NCBI GenBank assembly: GCA_016207865.1
Contig: JACQZD010000048.1
Span: forward strand, 1-8,716
Direction of reading: 5' to 3'
Length of the DNA: 8,716 nucleotides
Source: Nitrospirota bacterium
GTDB taxonomy: Bacteria > Nitrospirota > Thermodesulfovibrionia > UBA6902 > DSMQ01
The notes below the pieces were generated by a model. The model saw only the letters and a list, made by a program, of their open reading frames with translations. It was not told the DNA's origin and made no database searches. Position 1 is the stretch's first letter; every line of letters begins with the position of its first letter. Below are positions 1 to 5,254 of the stretch, one piece after another. The position numbers were made by a program, and so were the translations under genes.

Positions 1-2081
1 TTCCCCTGAAGGCCTACAGCGCCTACTATGAAACCTGGGGGCGCACCTGGGAGCGCATGGCGCTGATAAGGGCGCGGCATATAGCTGGCAGTCCGGATAC
101 CGGCAGGGCCTTTATGGAAGTGATAGCGCCCTTTGTCTGGAAACAGGCCATGGATTTCACTGAAATTGAAGAGATTAAATCGCTGAAGAAAAAAATAGAT
201 TCGGCTTTTTCAAAAAATGATATAAAGCGCGGATACGGAGGCATAAGGGAGGCGGAATTTTTCATTCAGACATTTCAGCTTATTTACGGTTCTAAACATG
301 AGGGGCTCAGAACTCACAGGTTTTTAAATGCAATCCAGTCCCTGCGGTGGCTTGGGCTGGTGCCTGATGAAGACCTCGTTACGCTGTGGTACAACTATCT
401 CCACCTTAGGCGCATTGAGCATCTCCTTCAGATGAAGGACGACCTTCAGACTCATTCCCTGCCGTCATCAGCGGATGATCTGATTTCCCTTGCCAGAAAG
501 ATAGGTTTTATTTCCTCAGATGAATTCCTATCGGACCTCAGGCTGAGGAGAATGAAAACAAGAAATATGTATAACTCCCTCTTAGGCACTGAAGAAGATG
601 CGCATGCCGAGGCGCTTTCTCTCCTTGAAGGCGACCTCAGCGACGATGAACTTGCAGGCTACCTCTCATTCAGGGGATTAAAAACACCGTCCGGCGGGCT
701 TAAAAATCTCAGGGGAATCAGGGAACAGTTTGAACATTTCAAGACACAGAGGGAGCGCACAGTAATGAGAAAGGCGGTCCCCATGCTCATTGAAAATGCA
801 TTGGATGCGGAAAGCCCTGACAGGGCGTTAAGCGGACTTGAGCGGTTTTTCACAGCAACGGGCATCAGGGAGACATACCTTACAGGACTCATAGAAAGAA
901 AGGAATTGAGAGATGGAATCATTAAAATATTTTCAATGAGCACTTATCTTTCAAGAATATTTTTGAGCACTCCTCAATACCTGGACCTCCTCATTGAAGG
1001 CAATGTCATACAAAAGACATCAAAGCAAACAATGGAAGAGCTGAAAAGAATTACCGCCCGTGAACATTTTGAGACAGGGATTGCTGTGTATAAAAACGCT
1101 GAGGAAATCCGCCTCGGCAGTTTTTTCCTTATGCGCGTTATCACAGTCAATAATCTGGTCAGATATCTTTCCCATCTTGCAGATGCGGTAACCCGAATAA
1201 TAACTGAAAGGTCTTTAACCACTGCTGCCCCCTTAATGCCCCCCATGCCGAGGGGGAAATTAAGGGGAGCAGGATTCTCCGTGCTTGGGCTTGGAAAACT
1301 CGGAGGCCGGGAAATAACCTTTGGTTCGGACCTGGATATAATATTCCTGTATGAAACTCCTGATGATCTGAAAACAGCGGAAAAAATATTAAAAACACTT
1401 ACAGCATATACTGACAAAGGAGTTCTGTACACTGTTGACATGCGGCTCAGACCCGACGGTTCAAAGGGCGTGCTTTTAAATGACATCGCAGGCTACAAAA
1501 ATTATTATTTAAAAAATGCGCACCCGTGGGAAATTCAGGCGCTTCTTAAGGCAAGACCTATTGCAGGCGACATGAATTATGCAAAGGCCTTCATGGAAAC
1601 GGCAAAAGAAGCTGTCTTAAAAAGGGGACGGGAAATAAAAACAGAGTACCTGAAGGCTATGAGGGAGCGGATAGTAAAAGAGCTTTCTCATGAATCAAAA
1701 GGCTTTGATATAAAACTCGGTCCGGGAGGGATAGAGGAGATAGAATTCTTTGTCCAGCGGCTTCAGCTTCAAAACGCACGGAGCGCCCCTGAAATACTTC
1801 TGCAGAATACCCCCCTTGCAATAAAACGCCTCATGAAGAAAAATTTACTCGGCCTCCAAAACGGAAAAATACTCTTAAGCGCCTACGAATATCTGCGGAC
1901 GCTTGAAACCTTTATGAGATTAAATGAGGAACACGTCATTATTAAAAATTCTGAATTTGCTGAACTGGCCGCTCTGTTTATGGGGCATAAAAGCAAAGAT
2001 GAATTTATGGAATATGTGAGAGGATTGCGAAAAAGAATCACTGGGATAATATCAAATTCCAAAATCCAAATGTCAAAATAA
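1..2081 (+). CDS. glnE: Bifunctional glutamine synthetase adenylyltransferase / adenylyl-removase (5' partial)
   Basis: GlnE attaches AMP to, or removes it from, a tyrosine of glutamine synthetase, under PII and glutamine control, in the cytoplasm. The frame is open to the left edge: codons from position 3 read PLKAYSAYYETWGRTWER, a GlnE signature, so the ATG at 57 is internal. About 692 residues are present against roughly 950 in the family; the first nucleotidyltransferase core is outside the window. Seen in order: end of the N-terminal (adenylyl-removase) half with GGIREAEFFIQTFQLI near 230-280; a helical central linker; the C-terminal (adenylyltransferase) core with GLGKLGGRE, catalytic SDLDIIF (Asp codons at 1329 and 1335) and DMRLRPDG from 1437; then LGPGGIEEIEFFVQ near 1710-1760. 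Two oddities are a palindrome-derived insertion just before the second core (1229-1267) and a tail, SNSKIQMSK, encoded by an AT-rich inverted repeat. The catalytic residues of the visible half are intact, so it looks functional. Confidence 0.95.
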   Translation, partial: PLKAYSAYYETWGRTWERMALIRARHIAGSPDTGRAFMEVIAPFVWKQAMDFTEIEEIKSLKKKIDSAFSKNDIKRGYGGIREAEFFIQTFQLIYGSKHEGLRTHRFLNAIQSLRWLGLVPDEDLVTLWYNYLHLRRIEHLLQMKDDLQTHSLPSSADDLISLARKIGFISSDEFLSDLRLRRMKTRNMYNSLLGTEEDAHAEALSLLEGDLSDDELAGYLSFRGLKTPSGGLKNLRGIREQFEHFKTQRERTVMRKAVPMLIENALDAESPDRALSGLERFFTATGIRETYLTGLIERKELRDGIIKIFSMSTYLSRIFLSTPQYLDLLIEGNVIQKTSKQTMEELKRITAREHFETGIAVYKNAEEIRLGSFFLMRVITVNNLVRYLSHLADAVTRIITERSLTTAAPLMPPMPRGKLRGAGFSVLGLGKLGGREITFGSDLDIIFLYETPDDLKTAEKILKTLTAYTDKGVLYTVDMRLRPDGSKGVLLNDIAGYKNYYLKNAHPWEIQALLKARPIAGDMNYAKAFMETAKEAVLKRGREIKTEYLKAMRERIVKELSHESKGFDIKLGPGGIEEIEFFVQRLQLQNARSAPEILLQNTPLAIKRLMKKNLLGLQNGKILLSAYEYLRTLETFMRLNEEHVIIKNSEFAELAALFMGHKSKDEFMEYVRGLRKRITGIISNSKIQMSK
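1229..1267. repeat. C/G-rich palindrome inside glnE
   Basis: The left arm CCCCTTAAT (1229-1237) is exactly complementary to ATTAAGGGG (1259-1267). An inner C-run (1239-1244) faces a G-run (1252-1256), with a small loop in between. It is read in frame as PLMPPMPRGKLRG, just before the GAGFSVLGLGKLGG motif of the second nucleotidyltransferase domain, where relatives have a short linker. The shape resembles dispersed intergenic palindromes of the CCCCTTAAT...ATTAAGGGG kind, here accommodated in a coding sequence. Confidence 0.75.
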
Positions 2082-2156
2082 TGCAAATAACTTAATATTA
2101 AAATTTGAACTTTAACATTCATTTGGCATTTGAGTTTTGACATTTGACATTTTTTT
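2051..2156. repeat. AT-rich imperfect inverted repeat spanning the glnE stop codon
   Basis: CAAATGTCAAAA (2067-2078) is exactly complementary to TTTTGACATTTG (2135-2146), with weaker complementarity continuing inward (ATGCAAAT facing ATTTGGCAT). The left arm encodes the last residues of GlnE and contains its TAA stop (2079-2081). The right arm is followed by a run of seven T (2150-2156). A transcript would fold into a long, weak AT-rich hairpin, possibly attenuating readthrough from glnE. The SD of the next gene begins at 2159, immediately after it. Confidence 0.6.
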
Positions 2157-2169
2157 ATAGGAGGCGCTT

Positions 2170-2508
2170 ATGAACTTCATTAAACTTCTGCCTGCGATAC
2201 TGAGCATACTTCTTCACAGTGCGCATTTTCTCAGGGCAAAGCTCTTTTTTCTGGTCTTAATCGCCGTAATAATGCTTCTGCTTTTACTTATACGCAGGCC
2301 GTGGTCTGCCCGGCTGGTGCAGATATTTCTTGTTATCGGCGGGTTTGAGTGGGTCAGGACGCTTGTCATCCTTGCAAAAATGCGTCAGGCTGAGGGCGGG
2401 CCTTGGATGCGTCTCGCCATAATTTTAGGCGGGGTTGCGGTTTTCACAATATGCTCGGCTCTTGTCTTTAGGTTTAAGTCCCTGCGGGAGCGGTATAAGC
2501 TTGCATAA
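2170..2508 (+). CDS. Small unnamed integral membrane protein (112 aa)
   Basis: I do not recognise a named family. The protein has an N-terminal hydrophobic or amphipathic segment (residues 5-20) followed by three likely membrane helices at about 24-41, 47-68 and 81-101. A short positively charged loop (RRPWSAR) lies between the first two and a basic C-terminal tail (RFKSLRERYK) follows. The motif GGFEWVRT in the second helix places charged and aromatic residues in the membrane. The ATG is supported by a strong AGGAGG at 2159-2164 with a 5-nt spacer. It lies 88 bp after glnE on the same strand and may be cotranscribed, but the glnE-terminal inverted repeat separates them. No function can be assigned from sequence; it reads as a real gene because of the SD and its membrane-protein composition. 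Confidence 0.75.
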   Translation: MNFIKLLPAILSILLHSAHFLRAKLFFLVLIAVIMLLLLLIRRPWSARLVQIFLVIGGFEWVRTLVILAKMRQAEGGPWMRLAIILGGVAVFTICSALVFRFKSLRERYKLA

Positions 2509-2545
2509 GTTTTTAACAATCCTTTTCTGCCCTGCCTGAAACTTA

Positions 2546-2554
2546 TGATATAAT
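2546..2554 (+). promoter_or_regulatory. Extended -10 promoter element before glnA
   Basis: TGATATAAT is a perfect TATAAT (2549-2554) preceded by TG one base upstream, the extended -10 form that needs little -35 sequence; no good -35 is visible near 2526-2531. Transcription would begin near 2561, only about ten bases before the conserved GS coding sequence. The AT-rich setting means a chance match is possible. Confidence 0.45.
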
Positions 2555-2612
2555 TACATATCAAAACAATGTCAAGTTCATACGGCTGTGGTTTACTGAC
2601 ATTTTAGGACAA
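2553..2612 (+). other. In-frame glutamine synthetase N-terminal coding sequence lacking a standard start codon
   Basis: This stretch is in frame with the GS gene and reads ITYQNNVKFIRLWFTDILGQ. VKFIRLWFTDILG is the conserved first strand of the GS N-terminal domain, so coding homology extends upstream of the first standard start (TTG 2613). The frame is open back to a stop at 2514-2516 but has no ATG, GTG or TTG before 2613; only CTG 2532, ATA 2550 and ATT 2553 are possible, and no SD is visible. An ATG at 2545 lies one base out of register: ATG plus two bases before in-frame ATA 2550. A single lost base there would explain the missing start. Confidence 0.75.
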
Positions 2613-3671
2613 TTGAAAAGTTTTGCCATTACAAGCGAAGAGCTTGAGGGAGCCTTTGACGAAGGCATGGGTTTTGACGGCTCCTCAATAAAAGGTTTTG
2701 CAAGAATTGATGAAAGCGATATGATTGCAAAGCCCGACCCTTCAACTTTTCAGATACTTCCGTGGAGACCCAAGGAAAAGGCGGTGGCAAGGATGTTCTG
2801 CGATGTGCTGAATCCCGACGGCACGCCGTACGAGGGCGACCCGCGATACGCATTAAGAAGAAATCTCCAGAGACTGAAGGAAAAAGGCTTCACGCTTTAC
2901 CTTGGGCCGGAGCTTGAATTTTTCTATTTTGAAGATGAGAAAGGCACAAAAGTATTGGATGAAGGCGGATATTTTGACCTGACCACACTTGATGCCGGAA
3001 GCGATTTAAGAAGGGAGACCGTGCTTACGCTTGAAGAGCTTGGAATAAAAGTTGAATACTCTCACCATGAGGTTGCGCCCTCACAGCATGAGATTGACCT
3101 CAGATACGCGGAGGCGTCGGTAATGGCTGACAGTGTGATGACTTACAGAATCGTGGTCAAAGAGATTGCGTCAAAATACGGCTGTTTTGCGACATTTATG
3201 CCTAAACCCATATTCGGTCAAAACGGAAGCGGCATGCACACTCACCAATCGCTTTTTAAAGGCGACCGGAACGCCTTTTTTGACCCAAAAGACAAATATT
3301 ATCTCTCAGACATTGCAAAAAAATATATCGCAGGGCTTCGCTCGCCCGACCCTTCATGCAATCCCTATCTTGCCTTTTCAGTGATGCTTGCGGCCGGACT
3401 GGAGGGCATTGAAAAAAATTATGAACTCCCTGAACCGGTAGAAAAAGATATCTATCATCTCACCGAGGAAGAGAAACATCAACTCGGGATAAAATCCCTG
3501 CCGGGCAGTCTGATTGAAGCCATAGAAATAGCCGAAAAAAGCGATGTCGTCAGAAAAGCGCTCGGGGACCACATATTTAATAATTTCATTGAGAACAAAA
3601 AAATTGAATGGGATAATTACAGAATCAAGATTCACCCTTATGAAATAGAGCGCTATCTGCCGATACTGTAA
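2613..3671 (+). CDS. glnA: Type I-alpha glutamine synthetase with active-site deletion, probably non-catalytic or a pseudogene
   Basis: GS makes glutamine from glutamate, ammonia and ATP. Matching features by residue from TTG 2613: GFDGSSIKGF (20-29, the D50 region), GPELEFF (98-104, metal-ligand glutamates), HHEVAPSQHEID (151-162, two more metal ligands), FMPKPIFGQNGSGMHTHQSL (195-214, catalytic His), RSPDPSCNPYLA (243-254), and the C-terminal EWDNYRIKIHPYEIERYLPIL (332-352). It lacks the 25-residue insertion of the adenylylated beta subtype. YIAGL at 238-242 joins straight to RSPDP. Relatives have about 56-61 residues between these blocks, including the NSYKRLVPGYEAP flap, the NRSA..R.P arginines and the final glutamate metal ligand, so an active enzyme is not expected. 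TTG 2613 (weak AGGA at 2606) is the only standard start, but homology extends upstream to about 2568. The rest of the frame is free of stops, so the damage is recent, an assembly fault, or tolerated in a non-enzymatic protein. Confidence 0.85.
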   Translation: MKSFAITSEELEGAFDEGMGFDGSSIKGFARIDESDMIAKPDPSTFQILPWRPKEKAVARMFCDVLNPDGTPYEGDPRYALRRNLQRLKEKGFTLYLGPELEFFYFEDEKGTKVLDEGGYFDLTTLDAGSDLRRETVLTLEELGIKVEYSHHEVAPSQHEIDLRYAEASVMADSVMTYRIVVKEIASKYGCFATFMPKPIFGQNGSGMHTHQSLFKGDRNAFFDPKDKYYLSDIAKKYIAGLRSPDPSCNPYLAFSVMLAAGLEGIEKNYELPEPVEKDIYHLTEEEKHQLGIKSLPGSLIEAIEIAEKSDVVRKALGDHIFNNFIENKKIEWDNYRIKIHPYEIERYLPIL

Positions 3672-3699
3672 TAGTTTCAAGTTGCAAGTTTTAAGTCAC

Positions 3700-3927
3700 A
3701 AGGCAAAGGCATATATGCCTTTGTGAAACGATTCCGGACAGGCCGGAATGACAAATAAAGAAACACACCCTGAAAAGGCATGTATGTCTGAAAAACTTTA
3801 AGGCAACACATTAGCGTCATGCTGCCTTTTACGAACAGTTCAAAGGCAAATACTTAAAATTTTTTGCAGCATGACTTTTAATAATCACAGTTGCTTTCTT
3901 AGAGTTTTGAAGGCATATATGCCTTTG
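3700..3927. repeat. Cluster of AAGGCA/TGCCTT palindromes upstream of lptF
   Basis: AAGGCA or its complement occurs at 3700, 3706, 3716, 3775, 3800, 3823, 3843, 3910 and 3920. Two identical 18-base copies of AAGGCATATATGCCTTTG lie at 3706-3723 and 3910-3927; the first extends to a perfect 20-bp palindrome (3704-3723). A degraded copy (AAGGCATGTATGTCT) is at 3775-3789, and a looser pair, AAGGCA...TGCCTT, spans 3800-3828. Such a cluster could be an operator array or degraded copies of a small mobile palindrome. Confidence 0.75.
3730..3752. repeat. GTCATTCC-family palindrome, single unit
   Basis: ATTCCGG (3731-3737) pairs with CCGGAAT (3743-3749) around a 5-base loop, ending in GAATGAC. It matches the right-hand unit of the composite elements found farther along, with no clear left-hand partner. 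Confidence 0.7.
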
Positions 3928-3979
3928 CTATAAGCTGCAGGATGCCATGCATTTGTTTTTAACTTTCATCAATCCACTA

Positions 3980-4007
3980 TTAACTGCGCACTGCAAACTG
4001 TTATAAT
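3980..4007 (+). promoter_or_regulatory. Extended -10 promoter for lptF, likely leaderless start
   Basis: TGTTATAAT (3999-4007) is a perfect -10 hexamer with the TG extension; TTAACT at 3980-3985 is a weak -35 at 16-bp spacing. A start site six or seven bases downstream falls at about 4013-4014, two or three bases before the lptF ATG at 4016, and no SD precedes that ATG. This fits a leaderless or nearly leaderless mRNA. Confidence 0.5.
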
Positions 4008-4015
4008 TATTAACC

Positions 4016-5089
4016 ATGATAATCCACCGGGCGATATTCAAGGAGCTTTTCTCCAACTTCCTTGTCGTAATCTCCTTCCTGACATTTGTCCTTTTCATGG
4101 AGAAATTCGTACGGATTACAAGGATTGTCATGGGCAAGGGGACGGAGATTATAGACACCCTCAAGGTCTTCATCTTCCTTCAGCCGTCTATTTTACTCCT
4201 TTCAATACCAATGGCGGTCCTCATAGCCGTATTCCTTACCTACGGCAGGATGGCTACGGACAATGAAACAATCGCCATGAAAAGCAGCGGCATGAGTTTC
4301 TGGCTTATCTCAAAACCGGCCGTTACATTCTCAATCGCCGGCTTTGCCGTTCTTCTTTTCATCAGCCTTTATCTCCTGCCAAAAAGCGTGCACTCATTTA
4401 AGCAGACCTTGTATGAAGTAATTGCAAAAAAAGCGTCAATGACCATTGAGGAGCAGACATTTTCAAAGGTCTTTAAGGGTTCAGTTATATTTGTAAAGGA
4501 ACTGTCCGGCGACAATTTCAGCGGGGTCTTTGTTTACACGGACCCGGATTCTTCCGCAAAACAGCCTTTCGTAATAGTGGCTAAAGACGGCGCAGTACGC
4601 TCTTATCCTGAAGATGGATTGATAGAGCTGAATATGCACGACGGATTAATCCATACATTTTCAGACAGGGGCTCTTCAGAGGTAACTTTCAGGGAATATA
4701 ATTTGGTGCTGACATCAGCTATAGAGGCCAAAAGGGAACAGAAACTTGATGAAGTCAGATTTATTGACTTATGGAGGGATAAAGGAGATAAGCCTTTATG
4801 GCATGTTGAAATAAACAGGCGGCTGGCTATTCCATTTGCATGCCTGATATTCGGGCTTCTGGCCCCTGCCCTTGCCACAAAAATTGGAAAAACAGGCCGT
4901 GTCGGAAGTTTTTCATTCAGCATTTCCGTGCTGATATTGTATTACTTTTTATTTATATTCGGAGAAGGGCTTGCAAAGGCAGGAAGGCTTTCACCGTTAC
5001 TTGGATGCTGGGGACCCAATATGCTGTTCGGCCTTGCGGCAATCATGTTCTATTATTTCGCTTACAAAGACAAGCCGGTGTTTAAATAA
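4016..5089 (+). CDS. lptF: LPS export system permease LptF (YjgP/YjgQ family)
   Basis: LptF is one of two inner-membrane subunits of the LptB2FG transporter, which pulls LPS out of the inner membrane and passes it to the LptC/LptA bridge. Its 357 residues are normal for the family. Membrane helices fall at about 12-29, 54-76 and 103-121, a hydrophilic periplasmic beta-jellyroll domain spans about 125-265, and helices follow at 271-287, 299-317 and 333-350. The cytoplasmic loop motif TDNETIAMKSSGMS (81-94) and EINRRLAIPFACLIFGLL (265-282) are family hallmarks. The start MIIHRAIFKE aligns with usual LptF N-termini and is the first ATG after an in-frame stop at 4004-4006. There is no SD. LptF rather than LptG is inferred from the N-terminus and from its position before a better LptG match; the two are paralogues. 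Confidence 0.92.
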   Translation: MIIHRAIFKELFSNFLVVISFLTFVLFMEKFVRITRIVMGKGTEIIDTLKVFIFLQPSILLLSIPMAVLIAVFLTYGRMATDNETIAMKSSGMSFWLISKPAVTFSIAGFAVLLFISLYLLPKSVHSFKQTLYEVIAKKASMTIEEQTFSKVFKGSVIFVKELSGDNFSGVFVYTDPDSSAKQPFVIVAKDGAVRSYPEDGLIELNMHDGLIHTFSDRGSSEVTFREYNLVLTSAIEAKREQKLDEVRFIDLWRDKGDKPLWHVEINRRLAIPFACLIFGLLAPALATKIGKTGRVGSFSFSISVLILYYFLFIFGEGLAKAGRLSPLLGCWGPNMLFGLAAIMFYYFAYKDKPVFK

Positions 5090-5105
5090 AAGTAAATCGT
5101 GCTTT

Positions 5106-5184
5106 GTCATTCCCGCTTGTCGGGAATCCTTTTTGAAGAAAGTCGGTACGACTCGTTCCGAGATTCTGGACAAGCCAGAATGAC
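5106..5184. repeat. Composite GTCATTCC-family element between lptF and lptG
   Basis: This 79-bp element has two hairpins head to head. The left one (5106-5129) pairs ATTCCCG with CGGGAAT around CTTGT. The right one (5162-5184) pairs ATTCTGG with CCAGAAT around ACAAG. The outer ends are GTCATTC and GAATGAC. The spacer contains a smaller AGTCG-GTA-CGACT hairpin (5141-5153). It separates two genes that are usually adjacent or overlapping. Confidence 0.8.
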
Positions 5185-5192
5185 AGAAACAA

Positions 5193-5223
5193 CAATACCC
5201 CACAGTAGAAACTGTGGGTATTG
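5193..5223 (+). promoter_or_regulatory. Stable hairpin upstream of lptG
   Basis: The left arm (5193-5206) and right arm (5211-5223) form a 13-bp stem with one bulged C and an AGAA tetraloop. No T-run follows, so it is not a classical terminator. It lies 31 bases before the lptG ATG, where it could stabilise the downstream mRNA, mark a processing site or modulate initiation. Confidence 0.55.
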
Positions 5224-5254
5224 AAAACTAACGAATAAAGATGAAGGTTGAAGG

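Larger units (their letters stand above)
3672..4015. other. 344-bp intergenic region dense in palindromes
   Basis: No credible gene lies here on either strand. It holds nine AAGGCA/TGCCTT hexamers arranged partly as palindromes (3700-3925), one GTCATTCC-family hairpin (3730-3752), a 10-bp inverted repeat (GTCATGCTGC at 3816-3825 against GCAGCATGAC at 3866-3875), and a promoter-like TGTTATAAT just before lptF. A structured non-coding RNA or a regulatory region for lptF are both possible. Confidence 0.6.

Noticed and set aside
57..59. ATG at 57 as the glnE start
   Set aside because: In-frame codons upstream encode YYETWGRTWER, a conserved GlnE segment, so the gene begins left of the window.
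974..1486. 170-residue open frame on the minus strand inside glnE
   Set aside because: It lies wholly opposite conserved GlnE coding sequence with intact catalytic motifs, has no SD, and its translation is a serine/arginine-rich shadow.
2500..2560. Sigma-54 promoter or NtrC site upstream of glnA
   Set aside because: I looked for a TGGCAC-N5-TTGC pattern and found none; only the extended -10 element is visible.
3700..3927. CRISPR-like array from the repeated palindromes
   Set aside because: Repeat spacing is irregular, only two copies are identical, and there are no uniform spacers or cas genes.
4971..5203. Small frames across the lptF 3' end and the following repeat
   Set aside because: They are out-of-frame readings of lptF that run into the composite palindrome; no homology or SD.
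5193..5223. Intrinsic terminator before lptG
   Set aside because: The stem is good but is followed by GAAAACTAACG rather than a T-run.
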